Source: Sva-07 sp038321235
Lineage (GTDB): Bacteria > Actinomycetota > Acidimicrobiia > Acidimicrobiales > Ilumatobacteraceae
DNA: 64,000 bases
Direction: 5' to 3'
NCBI GenBank assembly: GCA_038321235.1
Contig: JBBQEU010000002.1
Coordinates: forward strand, 1-64,000
Both the position numbers and the translations under genes were made by a program. The notes below the pieces were generated by a model that was not told the DNA's origin, made no database searches, and saw only the letters and a program-made list of their open reading frames with translations. Of this stretch, positions 51,198 through 60,413 are shown in pieces. Numbering within the stretch: the first letter of the stretch is position 1; the number at the start of each line of letters is the position of its first letter.

Positions 51198-52454
51198 TCA
51201 CTCGAGAGTGGCGTAGTTGGTGCTGCGGTCGTCGGTGCGGGTGCCAACGACGGCGTCGACGCACTCGGCGAGATCGGCCAGGTACTCGTCGATCACACCG
51301 GTGTTCGAATTGCTGATCGTCGAGTGCAGGTTGTCGGGCGGGCCCTGACGGTCGTGGAACCAGCCTTTGGCCAGAAGCGCGTCGCCGAGGGCGAACATGT
51401 CGATCTCCGGGTCGAACGCCGGGTCCGACGCCATCGCCACCAAGTGGAACTGGCCATCGCCGAGCACCCGGATGCCGTCGATCACCCCCACCCCGGCGCG
51501 GAACTGATCAGCGTTCACCAACATCTGGCGCGTGAGGTCGAGGTACCCGTCGACGCCGAGGTGCGACATCACCGCCCACGCACACGCCATCGGGAGACCC
51601 GACCGCGTGCCCTGCATGTTCGGTGACGCATAGAACCCGCCGAGCCAGCCGTCGAACACGAACGTCTGATAGGCGCGTGACTGCTTGTTGCAGTGCAAGA
51701 TCACCGACACGCCCTTGGGTGCGTAGCCGAGTTTGTGGATGTCGGCCGAGATCGTGGTGACCCCGTCGACACGGAAGTCCCACGGCTTCACCTCGCGGCC
51801 GAGCATCTCGACGAACGGCAGCACGAAACCACCCATGCACGCGTCGACGTGACAGTTGGCGCCGATCGAGGCCGCCAGCGCGGCGATGGCCGGGATGTCG
51901 TCCTGCACGCCCTGCGGATACTGCGGCGCCGAGCCGACCACCAGCACGGTGTTGTCGTTGCACACTGCCGCCATCGCCTCGACGTCGGCGGTCCAGTCGT
52001 CCTTCACGGGCGCTTTGTGGAGCGTCAGACCGAAGTTGTGCGCAGCCTTGTGGAACGCCGCGTGGGCCGACTCGGCGACCACCATCTCCGGCTCGGTGAT
52101 CCCGCGTTCGGCGGCACCGCGCTCTCGAGCAGCAAGGACACCGCACAGAATCGACTCGGTGCCGCCGCTCGTGAGGAATCCAGCCACCTCGTCGTCACCG
52201 TGCAACAGCCCGGCGGTCCAGCCGACGACCTCGGACTGGATCTGGCCGAGCGATGGGAACGCCTTGGTGTTGAGCGCGTTCTCGTGCAGGTACAAACGGG
52301 CTGCCTGCTCGGCCACCTCGTGCACGGACGGCCCACCGTCGTAGACCATTCCGAACGTCCGGCCGTCGGCCCACTTCACGTCGTTGACGCGCTTGTCCGT
52401 GAGGTCGCCGATCACGTCGTCGACTGGCCGGCGCTGCTGGTGGAGGGAAGCCAT
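51198..52454 (-). CDS. PLP-dependent lyase/decarboxylase (sphingosine-1-phosphate lyase-like)
   Basis: A 418-residue fold-type I PLP enzyme of the group II decarboxylase/S1P-lyase family. It has FLTSGGTESILCGVLAARE near residue 95, the Asp in NCHVDACMGGF, and the PLP Lys in SADIHKLGYAPKG near residue 240. These strings are nearer to sphingosine-1-phosphate lyase than to glutamate decarboxylase. S1P lyase needs no sphingolipid in some bacteria, so the substrate is open. ATG 52454 is chosen; the frame extends to 52565 over the neighbouring gene's promoter. Confidence 0.83.
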   Translation of the reverse strand: MASLHQQRRPVDDVIGDLTDKRVNDVKWADGRTFGMVYDGGPSVHEVAEQAARLYLHENALNTKAFPSLGQIQSEVVGWTAGLLHGDDEVAGFLTSGGTESILCGVLAARERGAAERGITEPEMVVAESAHAAFHKAAHNFGLTLHKAPVKDDWTADVEAMAAVCNDNTVLVVGSAPQYPQGVQDDIPAIAALAASIGANCHVDACMGGFVLPFVEMLGREVKPWDFRVDGVTTISADIHKLGYAPKGVSVILHCNKQSRAYQTFVFDGWLGGFYASPNMQGTRSGLPMACAWAVMSHLGVDGYLDLTRQMLVNADQFRAGVGVIDGIRVLGDGQFHLVAMASDPAFDPEIDMFALGDALLAKGWFHDRQGPPDNLHSTISNSNTGVIDEYLADLAECVDAVVGTRTDDRSTNYATLE

Positions 52455-52523
52455 GCCGGACAGTGTCGCGCATCGCGACCCACGAACCGAGCACGAGCGC
52501 GGGTCGGCGACGAGGTGGGGCTC

Positions 52524-52529
52524 TACCCT
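52524..52529 (+). promoter_or_regulatory. -10 hexamer (TACCCT) for the second LLM oxidoreductase gene
   Basis: TACCCT ends 7 nt before ATG 52537 and selects that start. Confidence 0.55.
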
Positions 52530-52536
52530 GCACACC

Positions 52537-53478
52537 ATGCAGCTCGCCGACCTCCGCATCTTCACCGAACCCCAACAGGGCGCCTCCTACGGCGACCTGC
52601 TTGCCGTGGCCGTGCGCGCCGAGACGCTCGGATACGGCGCGTTCTTCCGCAGCGACCACTTCTTGGCCATGGGTGCCGACGACGGATTGCCGGGCCCGAC
52701 TGATGCGTGGGTGACCCTGGGTGGCCTCGCCCGCGAGACGTCCACGATCCGCCTGGGCACGCTCGTGACGTCGATGACGTTCCGGCTGCCCGGGCCGTTG
52801 GCGATCAGCGTGGCCCAGGTTGACGACATGTCGAACGGGCGGGTGGAACTCGGCCTCGGCGCCGGCTGGTTCGAGCAGGAACACGAGGCGTACGGGATCC
52901 CGGTCCCGCCGCTCGGCGAGCGCTTCGATCGGCTCGAAGAGCAGCTCGAGATCATCACCGGGCTGTGGGCGACACCCGTCGGCGAGACGTTCGAGTCGCC
53001 CGGAGGTCACTATCCGATCACCAACTCGCCGGCGCTGCCGAAGCCGGTGCAGGCGCCCGTACCAATCGTGATCGGTGGAGGTGGACCGAAGCGCACCCCG
53101 GCACTTGCAGCCCGATTCGCAACGGAGTTCAACACGCCGTTCGTACCGATCGAGTTCTTCACCAAGCAGTGCGACCGGGTGCGAGCGGCCTGCACGTCGA
53201 TCGACCGCGACCCGGCGTCGATGGCATTCTCGGCCGCGCTCGTCGTGTGCGTTGGCGCCGATGAAGCCGACGTGGCCCGGCGGGCGAAAGCCATCGGGCG
53301 CGAGCCCGACGAACTGCGCACCAACGGTGTCGCCGGCACCCCCGACGAGGCGGCCGCGACGATCCGTCGTTGGGCCGACGCCGGCGCGGACCGGATCTAC
53401 CTCCAGGTACTCGACCTCGCCGACCTCGATCACCTCGACCTGATCGCCACCGAGGTCGCCCCCCTCCTCAGCCGGTGA
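52537..53478 (+). CDS. LLM-class F420-dependent oxidoreductase
   Basis: A 313-residue luciferase-like enzyme: LAVAVRAETLGYGAFFRSDHF near residue 22, a central RLGTLVTSMTFR, SNGRVELGLGAGWFEQEHEAYGI near residue 100, and VPIVIGGGGPKRTPALAARFA near residue 175. Such enzymes use F420H2 or FMN to reduce or oxygenate small substrates. The end overlaps the convergent serine hydrolase gene by 11 bases. Confidence 0.88.
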   Translation: MQLADLRIFTEPQQGASYGDLLAVAVRAETLGYGAFFRSDHFLAMGADDGLPGPTDAWVTLGGLARETSTIRLGTLVTSMTFRLPGPLAISVAQVDDMSNGRVELGLGAGWFEQEHEAYGIPVPPLGERFDRLEEQLEIITGLWATPVGETFESPGGHYPITNSPALPKPVQAPVPIVIGGGGPKRTPALAARFATEFNTPFVPIEFFTKQCDRVRAACTSIDRDPASMAFSAALVVCVGADEADVARRAKAIGREPDELRTNGVAGTPDEAAATIRRWADAGADRIYLQVLDLADLDHLDLIATEVAPLLSR

Positions 53479-54700
53479 CGAATCCGCCGGCGGCCAACGC
53501 ACGGTCGACCATGCCGGCGAGACGAACGGTGTCGCTCGGGTTCTCGCCGCTGACCGTGACCGCCCACGTCACGTTGTCGGCCCGGTCGAGCACCATGGCG
53601 TGGGTGCTCTCGATCGTGCCGGTGTGACCGGCCGCTCCCCCGCCGTACAGGATGACGCCCATGCCGTACCCGCGGTCGGGGCTGAGCGGATCGTTCACCG
53701 CCGTTTTCATCACCGCAACCGTCGAGGCTTCGAGCGGCTTCCAGCCGGGTGTGTCCAGATCGAGCGAGTCGAGGATCGTCACGAGGTCGGTCGGCGACGC
53801 CACCCACGCACCTGCTGCGCCGAGCACCTCCATGTAGTTGCGCCCCGGCACGCTGCGATGCACGACATCTCCCGGGCCCGGATCGGCCGTCGGGGCAAGG
53901 CGCATACCCGAGATCCCGAGTGGGGTGAGCAGCCGCTCGTACACGACCTGTTCGTAGTCCTGACCCGTGAGCTGTTCGATGAGCAACCCGAGAACGCAGA
54001 AGTTCATGTTGCTGTAGCGGAACCCGGCGCCCTGCAACGATCGGGTCACACCGACCGCCGCGGCTTCCTCGCACGAGTCGACCTGATTGCGGAAGAACAG
54101 GTTCTCGTACTGCGGGAATCCCGAGGTGTGTGTCAGGAGTCGACGCACCGTGAGATCGGCCACACCGGCGCTCGGTGACTGCACACCGACGGCGCTCGCG
54201 ACGTCGGTGCCGATTGGATCGTCGAGACCGACGAGGCCCTCCTCCACCAACTGCAGCACCGTGATCGCCGTGATCGTCTTGGAGATACTGGCGATACGGA
54301 ACTTGTCAGTGGACCCGACTGCGTCGAGGGCGTCAGGGACGCGCACCCCCATCGCCGCTTCGTGGACGATGTCGCCGTCGATCGACACGGCCACCGACAC
54401 GGCGTCGGAACCTCCGCCGAGCACCGATTCGTCGAGCGTCGCGTCGAACGCTTCCCACCCGGTGAGCTGGGGCGGGGCAGCGGCCGACCCGCCGGGGGGT
54501 GGCAGTGGGGCGATCGTGACCCGATCGATGTCGTAGCCGGGGAACGGCAGGGGGTCGCGTTCAGCGATGTCGAACAGCTCCGTCGGCAACGGCGCAGGTT
54601 CGGCCGACGGGCCGTCGGACTCGGCGGTTGGCGGCGAACACGCCGCGAGCACGAGCGCGCCGACGACCCCACACTGGCGTAGGCGTCGTCGGGCTGACAT
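53468..54700 (-). CDS. Beta-lactamase-family (class C-like) serine hydrolase lipoprotein
   Basis: A 410-residue exported protein. The lipobox is ALVLAAC (Cys 21), followed by a proline-rich linker to about residue 80. The penicillin-binding/beta-lactamase fold has SISK (Ser-x-x-Lys, near 137-140), YSN (near 230) and GHTG near residue 358 as the KTG-equivalent. Members act as D-Ala peptidases, esterases or beta-lactamases; the activity here is unknown. A GGAGG site lies just before ATG 54700. Confidence 0.87.
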   Translation of the reverse strand: MSARRRLRQCGVVGALVLAACSPPTAESDGPSAEPAPLPTELFDIAERDPLPFPGYDIDRVTIAPLPPPGGSAAAPPQLTGWEAFDATLDESVLGGGSDAVSVAVSIDGDIVHEAAMGVRVPDALDAVGSTDKFRIASISKTITAITVLQLVEEGLVGLDDPIGTDVASAVGVQSPSAGVADLTVRRLLTHTSGFPQYENLFFRNQVDSCEEAAAVGVTRSLQGAGFRYSNMNFCVLGLLIEQLTGQDYEQVVYERLLTPLGISGMRLAPTADPGPGDVVHRSVPGRNYMEVLGAAGAWVASPTDLVTILDSLDLDTPGWKPLEASTVAVMKTAVNDPLSPDRGYGMGVILYGGGAAGHTGTIESTHAMVLDRADNVTWAVTVSGENPSDTVRLAGMVDRALAAGGFVTG

Positions 54701-54744
54701 GCCTCCATGATGACCTCCGCCGCAACGCCGATGGCGGCACCTGC

Positions 54745-56661
54745 ATGTCTGTACCCGGTCGAATCGACCAAGATCTGCGGATCTCAGACGACGCGACGCT
54801 GCCCAGTGGTTCGTGGTACCTCGGTATGGCCGCGGGGCTCGTGCCGATCGTCGCAGTGCTCGCGCTCGATCCGCAAGGATGGTTTCCGTTCACGGTGGCC
54901 AAATGGTGGGCGGTCCTCGTCGTCGCACTGCTCGTTGCGACGGTCGCAACGGCGTGGGGGATGCACCGCGACCGCGCGTTGCCCCCGACGCTGGAGCGGA
55001 TGACCGTGTGGCTTCTCGCCGGACTGATCGCGCTGATCGGCATCTCGACGATTGGTGCCCTCGACGGCCTGTACGCCTGGGTCGGCACGCCGATCCGACA
55101 TCTCGGGCTGCTCGCCTGGGTGGTCTTCGCGCTGATGTTCGCCGTCGGGCGCCGCGTCGGTACCGATGAGGCGGCGCGACGAGCGGCGCTGTACTGCGCC
55201 CTGGTCGCTGCGCTGTTGCTGGGGCTCTACGCCGTGGTGGAACTCGTCTTCGGGGCTCCCGTCGGGTTCATGTCCAACTCGTCACGGCTCGGCGGCCCGT
55301 TCGGTTCTGCTGCGTACCTCGGCGCAGCGTGTTGCCTGTTCCTGCCGGTCACGATCGGCGCTGCGGCCGACACGGGCCAGACTCGAGGTTGGCGGATCGT
55401 CGGTGCCCTTGCGTGCGTCAGTGTCGGCGTCGCTGTGCTCGGCTCGGGGAGCCGAGCCGCGCTCGTCGGACTCGCGGTTGCGGGCATCGCCGTGGGCCTC
55501 GCACGCCGCGGACAACCGCGAGCGTCTGCTGCAACGTCGGACCGTCCGGGCCGTCCCATTCGCTGGATCGTTGCGGCGGGCGTCGTCGCCATGGTCGCTG
55601 TGGCCGTGGCAATCCGAGCCGGCGTGTTCGAGCGGTCGGCGGGGTTGGGGTCACGGATCGACGAGTGGCGCGTCGCAACTCGGGCGGTCGCCGACCACGC
55701 CGTCGCAGGCGTCGGCCCGGAGGGGTACCGCCTGGTGGTCGGCCAGTTCGTCGACGCCGACTACGTGCGCCGCTTCGGCGAGTCGACCGGCATCGACCGG
55801 GCCCACAGCGGCGTGCTCGACGTCGCCGTCACCTCGGGGATCGTCGCCGCCGCCGTGTACGTTGCGCTGCTGGGTGCGGTGTGCTGGAGCGCCTGGCGGC
55901 TCGCTCGCCGCAGTTGTGCCATCGACACCGGCATCGCCGGGTCGGTGATCGCCTACGCCGTCCACCAGCAACTGTTGTTCCCACTCGCCGAACTCGATCC
56001 CGTCTTCTGGCTGCTCGCCGGCATCGTCGTGGTCCGTGCCCGTCCCATCGCCCGCCCTGTCGACCACGACGCTGCGGCCCAGATGGCGTCCGTTGAACCA
56101 CCGACCCGCCGACGTCGATCGGTCATGACCGCATCCGCAGTGCTGCTCGGCGCTGCAGCAGTGTGTGCAGCGGTGCTGGGCGTACTGGCCGTAGCGGCCG
56201 ATCGGCTCGCACTCGATGCCGCCAAGGCACGCGACGTCGCCGTCGCCATCGAGCGGGCCGAGGCTGCAACCAATCGAGCTCCGTACGACATCCGCCACCG
56301 ACTCGTACTCGCTCGGTCGCACGAGCGGGAGCGCTCGCTCGGCGGGGTCGACCGCGCCATCGATGCGGTCGAAGAGGCGCTCGACATCTCACCACTCGAG
56401 GTGACCTCGAGATATGAGCACGCGCGGCTGCTCAGCCTCCGCGCCGCCATCACCGGCACCGATACCGACCGGCTCGCTGCATCCACGGCGTGGGAGCGCG
56501 AGATCCAGCGCGCCCCGAACTGTGCGCGCTGCCACCTCGGAGCGGGCGGTGCCGCATCGGAGCGAGGTGACATCGAAGCCGCTCGCACGTCGCTGCACAT
56601 CGCCGCCGATCTCGGAAACGACGAGGCACTCGAAGTGCTCGATCGCATCGAGGAAGAATGA
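54745..56661 (+). CDS. O-antigen ligase/polymerase-like membrane protein with TPR tail
   Basis: A 638-residue protein. Residues 25-450 contain about ten or more hydrophobic helices with the Wzy/WaaL pattern; LGSGSRAALVGLAVAG near residue 232 and the loop GVGPEGYRLVV near residue 325 are typical. A further membrane span near residue 465 leads to a 150-residue tail with TPR-like helices (AIDAVEEALDISPLEVTSRYEHA) and a CARCHLG segment. It may transfer or polymerise a lipid-linked glycan. It is followed by a sigma factor gene with a 4-base overlap, which suggests envelope-related control. ATG 54745 is preferred over an upstream start overlapping the divergent gene. Confidence 0.78.
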   Translation: MSVPGRIDQDLRISDDATLPSGSWYLGMAAGLVPIVAVLALDPQGWFPFTVAKWWAVLVVALLVATVATAWGMHRDRALPPTLERMTVWLLAGLIALIGISTIGALDGLYAWVGTPIRHLGLLAWVVFALMFAVGRRVGTDEAARRAALYCALVAALLLGLYAVVELVFGAPVGFMSNSSRLGGPFGSAAYLGAACCLFLPVTIGAAADTGQTRGWRIVGALACVSVGVAVLGSGSRAALVGLAVAGIAVGLARRGQPRASAATSDRPGRPIRWIVAAGVVAMVAVAVAIRAGVFERSAGLGSRIDEWRVATRAVADHAVAGVGPEGYRLVVGQFVDADYVRRFGESTGIDRAHSGVLDVAVTSGIVAAAVYVALLGAVCWSAWRLARRSCAIDTGIAGSVIAYAVHQQLLFPLAELDPVFWLLAGIVVVRARPIARPVDHDAAAQMASVEPPTRRRRSVMTASAVLLGAAAVCAAVLGVLAVAADRLALDAAKARDVAVAIERAEAATNRAPYDIRHRLVLARSHERERSLGGVDRAIDAVEEALDISPLEVTSRYEHARLLSLRAAITGTDTDRLAASTAWEREIQRAPNCARCHLGAGGAASERGDIEAARTSLHIAADLGNDEALEVLDRIEEE

Positions 56662-57233
56662 TGGAACCGATCAGCAGGCTCGGGCGTGTACATCACGTGT
56701 CCGCAGTCCACCCCGGTTCGACCACCGGCGAGATTCCCGTCATCGGCGAGATGCAGATGGTGGTGATCGAGTCGGCCCCCGACTTCGACGCCTTCTACCG
56801 ACAGGCTCGACCGTCGGTCGGGCGGGCGCTGGCACTCACCCTGCGCGACATCGACCTTGCGACCGACTCGGTCGATGAGGCGATGGTGCGCGCGTCTCAG
56901 CGATGGGACCACGTCGGTCGCCTCGACAATCCGGCTGGCTGGGTCTACCGGGTCGGCTTGAACCATGCGCGCAGTCGGCTGCGACGGTTGCTGCGGCGGG
57001 TGCCCCCTCCCGCCCCAGCAACCGAGTTCACCGTGGCCGACCCCGCCATTGCACTGGCGTTGGAGGAACTGTCCGTCGACCACCGAGCCGTGGTGGTGTG
57101 CCGCCTGCTGCTCGGCTGGTCGGAGGCACAGACCGCCAGCGCCCTCGCGATCCGACCCGGCACGGTGAAGAGCCGCCTCAGCCGGGCATCCACCCAACTC
57201 GAACGCCGCCTCCACCACCTCCGCGACGCCTGA
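56658..57233 (+). CDS. ECF-type RNA polymerase sigma factor
   Basis: A 191-residue sigma-70 factor of the ECF type. Region 2 runs from DFDAFYRQARPSVGRAL through the WVYRVGLNHARSRLRRL helix; region 4 is ELSVDHRAVVVCRLLLGWSE followed by the GTVKSRLSRA recognition helix. Its ATG overlaps the stop of the O-antigen-ligase-like gene; the sigma fold starts only after about 35 residues, so the downstream ATG 56751 is a possible alternative. The next gene encodes a membrane protein that could be its anti-sigma factor. Confidence 0.85.
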   Translation: MMEPISRLGRVHHVSAVHPGSTTGEIPVIGEMQMVVIESAPDFDAFYRQARPSVGRALALTLRDIDLATDSVDEAMVRASQRWDHVGRLDNPAGWVYRVGLNHARSRLRRLLRRVPPPAPATEFTVADPAIALALEELSVDHRAVVVCRLLLGWSEAQTASALAIRPGTVKSRLSRASTQLERRLHHLRDA

Positions 57234-57248
57234 ACGAACGGACCCACC

Positions 57249-59306
57249 ATGAACGACCAGACCCCGCACGCCAACGACCTCCCCGACACCTCCTCATCGC
57301 TGGACGCCCTCACCGAGCGGCGCCTACGCGATCACCTCGCCGCCAGCGCCGAGCACGTCACACTCCCCGATCTCGAACCATCCCGCGTGCGCCACACCGC
57401 TCGCCAACGGACCATCCGCCGCCACCGTGCGGTCGTCGGCGGCGTCGCCGCCGCGACGGTCATGGGCATGATCGTCGGCGTCCAGGCGCTGTCGGGTGGC
57501 AGTGGAGGCGGCGGTATCCGTCTCACTGAAGGAGAAGCCACCGCCACCGAGTCGAACATTTCGGCCAATCCCCCTGCCACACCCACGGGCACCACGTTCG
57601 AGGCGCCACCCGCGCAACTCGGCGAGCCCGCCTTCGTGTGGAAGGTGGTCGAGGCTGAACAATCGCGGAGCATCGTGTCGACGTTCAACGGCGGCGGCAC
57701 CCAGTCGTTCCCGGGACTCGCGGTGTCCACATCGCCGGGACGCTCGAACGACTACGACAACATCACACCGTCGGTGTGGCGCACCAGCGACGGCGTCTCG
57801 TGGGAGCAGACGGACCTCGCGTTGCCGTTCGGCAGCAACGGCGTCTGGGAAACAGTCGCGTCCGAGGGCCATCTGTTCACCTTCGGTACGGCGCCCGGTA
57901 TTGCCGCCACCGATCCGAACCCGCTGCAGGTCGCGGTCGCCGGAGTCGACAGTGCGGACTGGACCGTCAGCGACCTGCCGTTCGACACCAACGCTGCGAC
58001 CGATCTGCCCTTCGTTGTCAACGGTCTGCAACGCCAGGGCGCCCCTGTCGACGGCGGCGTGATCGTGGCCGTCACTCCGTCGGCCGGCTTGGACGCCGTC
58101 GAGTTGGCAGATGCCTCCGAAGCGTTCGACCTCGACCAACTGATGGAGATCGGTCCCGACGGGATCAGCGTCAGAGCCGACGGTTGCGGCACCGACGACT
58201 ACGCACCCGCAACGACCGTCGTGATGTCGGCGAGCGGTGGCCCGGTGGCAACCGCACCGTATTCCACGAGCACGACCACCCCTGACGCCCCACCCGAGTC
58301 GGTCGCCACGGCCAACACCGAACCCGACCGCAGCGCTGCCGATTCGTCCGAGTGTCCCCTGGTCGAGCTCACCTGGAACGCCCTCGGTCTGCCTGCAGAG
58401 TCCGTCGCTGCGCTGCGTGGCAGCACGACGACCTTCTACCTGGTGGGCGCCGACGGCGCGATCACGCCGGTCGAGTCGCCGACACCCGGCGCGCAGTTCG
58501 CAACCTCGGGCAACGGGAACTCAGCCGACTTCGTCGCCACCGACAACTTCGGGAACTGGGCCACCGACCGGTCGATGTACCGCTTCGCCAACGGCACCTG
58601 GCAGGCACTGCCGATGACGTTCGACAACTGGGCTACGGCCCCGCTGCGCCTCGGGGAGACCACGGTCGGCTTCGGCTACCCCGCTGGCGACCATCCGTCC
58701 GGACCGAAGTTCGCGACGGTCGGCGCCGACGGCAGCGCTTCGTTCGTCGACACCGACCCGCTCTTCGACCAGTATTCGATCGTGTCGCCGAGCAGCGCCG
58801 CCGTGGCGGCCAGCCAGTGGGTGTCGACGGTGTCGACCACCCGTGACGAACTGGCAGCAGCAGGCGGCGCCGAGTTCACCGAGGGCGGCGTGACCGTCCG
58901 CCAGGAGTCCATGGAGCGTTCTCCGGTGTTCATCGATGCCGCGACCGGCGCCGTGATCCCCGAATCAGATCTGCGCTACGACGACGACAACACGATCACC
59001 GCACGCAACGCGGCCGGCGAGGTGATCGGGACCGTGTCCTGGGACGACATCTACAGCCGGCTCTCAGCGCCGTACGAAACACCCGAACGAGCAGCAGCCG
59101 ACTGGAGCATCCTCACCACCGCCGACGGCGCGACGTTCGCCCGTGAGTCGGTCGCCGAACTCCTCGGCGTCGAGCCCTCGGCGATCAACTACGTGCCACG
59201 GGTGTACAGCGACGGCACCCAGGTGGTCGTGGTGGTCACGCTGAACGAGCGCTACCCCGACGACTCCCGCAAGCAGGTCGCCCTCGTCGGGACCCCCATC
59301 GGCTGA
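57249..59306 (+). CDS. Single-pass membrane protein, candidate sigma-factor partner
   Basis: A 685-residue protein. Residues 1-55 are cytoplasmic and polar, with RRLRDHLAASAEHVTLPDLEP and an Arg-rich stretch (RQRTIRRHR). One membrane span follows (AVVGGVAAATVMGMIVGVQAL, residues 58-78). The remaining 600 residues should be outside: a Thr/Ser/Pro-rich linker, then beta-rich repeats with WRTSDGVSWEQTD-like strands that resemble propeller blades. The topology and position after the ECF sigma gene are those of an anti-sigma factor, but no ZAS or other known anti-sigma motif is present. Confidence 0.75.
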   Translation: MNDQTPHANDLPDTSSSLDALTERRLRDHLAASAEHVTLPDLEPSRVRHTARQRTIRRHRAVVGGVAAATVMGMIVGVQALSGGSGGGGIRLTEGEATATESNISANPPATPTGTTFEAPPAQLGEPAFVWKVVEAEQSRSIVSTFNGGGTQSFPGLAVSTSPGRSNDYDNITPSVWRTSDGVSWEQTDLALPFGSNGVWETVASEGHLFTFGTAPGIAATDPNPLQVAVAGVDSADWTVSDLPFDTNAATDLPFVVNGLQRQGAPVDGGVIVAVTPSAGLDAVELADASEAFDLDQLMEIGPDGISVRADGCGTDDYAPATTVVMSASGGPVATAPYSTSTTTPDAPPESVATANTEPDRSAADSSECPLVELTWNALGLPAESVAALRGSTTTFYLVGADGAITPVESPTPGAQFATSGNGNSADFVATDNFGNWATDRSMYRFANGTWQALPMTFDNWATAPLRLGETTVGFGYPAGDHPSGPKFATVGADGSASFVDTDPLFDQYSIVSPSSAAVAASQWVSTVSTTRDELAAAGGAEFTEGGVTVRQESMERSPVFIDAATGAVIPESDLRYDDDNTITARNAAGEVIGTVSWDDIYSRLSAPYETPERAAADWSILTTADGATFARESVAELLGVEPSAINYVPRVYSDGTQVVVVVTLNERYPDDSRKQVALVGTPIG

Positions 59307-59315
59307 CCCGACCCC

Positions 59316-59362
59316 GAGCGATGAGTTTCCGCGCGACCTGTCCGCGCGGAAACTCATCGCTC
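59316..59362. repeat. Palindromic element B, copy 3 (perfect)
   Basis: Perfect 20-base arms (GAGCGATGAGTTTCCGCGCG and its complement) around ACCTGTC, between convergent genes. The core matches copies at 49400 and 49462; this one keeps full pairing and is a likely bidirectional terminator. Confidence 0.85.
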
Positions 59363-59371
59363 ATCGTCCGG

Positions 59372-60355
59372 CTACTGGTAGCTGATGTAGATCGGCGTGG
59401 GCTGCACCGACAACGAAGCGGCCGGCGTCGGCGTCGGGCTGTCCTCGTCGTAGAAGTTCTTCCACCCGGTCAACGCGCCGGCCGGAAGGTCGGCGACCAT
59501 CCGATCCCACGAGCCGATCTTGAGCGGCAGAGAGCCGAAGCCGTCCATCTGGAACACGACCTGCACGTTCGGCGTGCCGCGGATGATCGCCTTGTTGGTG
59601 ACCATCGACGCCGTGAACTGGTGGACGACGAGCATCTTCGGTGGGAGTGCGAACCGTTGGATCACACCGTCGAGGTAGTCGACGGTGTCGTTCACCTCGG
59701 TGCCGTCGACGGTGCCGATGCGACCACCGCCCGGCTGTTGCGTCGGCCCGACCCGCCATTCGGGGTCGAGTGCCAAGCTGACGTTGCGCTGGGCGAGCAG
59801 CGCCTCGATCTCGCGCGCCTGTGACGGGAACGTTGCTCGTCCGGACTGCAGATCGAGGATCACGTGCATGTCGTTGGCGAGAGCGGCGTCGATCCACGGC
59901 TGGAACTTCGAGTCGGGGAACTCGTTGGAGTAGTCACCGTCGGACCCCGCCGACGACGACGCCACCGTGGTGATGATCTCGAACGTCGGGACCACCGGAC
60001 GACCGAACTCGCCGTACGGGGCCGCCACCGCCTTGGCGCGGGCGACCGCCTGATCGACACCTTGTTCACCGAGCACGCCGAGCGTCGACGAACCGGGATG
60101 GCCGTACAGCGCCACGTAGAGCGTTCCCAGCTCCCAGCCGCCGACCGGGTCCGGCGGATCCGGCGGATCGAGGCGCACGGCCTGTTGGCTCACCGTGGCT
60201 GGTCGCTCGATGGGGCCGATGTCGCCGGCCGCGAGAACCGCGCCAGCGGTGGCGGCGGCGCCGACCACACCGAGTGCGCCGACGAGCAGGCGGCGCCGAC
60301 TCAGCGCGCCGGAGGCTCGCACCTCGTTCGGCCACGGAGACGTCCCGTTGATCAC
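59372..60355 (-). CDS. Tat-signal hypothetical protein
   Basis: About 327 residues. The N-terminus has a twin-arginine signal (LSRRRLLVGALGVVGAAA) within the first 40 residues. The mature part (GTLYVALYGHPGS, HVILDLQSGRATFPSQ, SLALDPEWR, MLVVHQFTASM, VVFQMDGFGS) alternates strands and helices like a TIM barrel and could be a glycoside-hydrolase-like or cell-wall protein; no family was identified. GTG 60355 is the best start, since upstream codons in frame lack signals and the frame to 60472 overlaps the LigD gene. Confidence 0.75.
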   Translation of the reverse strand: MINGTSPWPNEVRASGALSRRRLLVGALGVVGAAATAGAVLAAGDIGPIERPATVSQQAVRLDPPDPPDPVGGWELGTLYVALYGHPGSSTLGVLGEQGVDQAVARAKAVAAPYGEFGRPVVPTFEIITTVASSSAGSDGDYSNEFPDSKFQPWIDAALANDMHVILDLQSGRATFPSQAREIEALLAQRNVSLALDPEWRVGPTQQPGGGRIGTVDGTEVNDTVDYLDGVIQRFALPPKMLVVHQFTASMVTNKAIIRGTPNVQVVFQMDGFGSLPLKIGSWDRMVADLPAGALTGWKNFYDEDSPTPTPAASLSVQPTPIYISYQ

Positions 60356-60413
60356 GATGATCCCATCATGTCCGAGTTGGCGAGAGAACAAACCACCGGG
60401 AGACGACAGCGAC

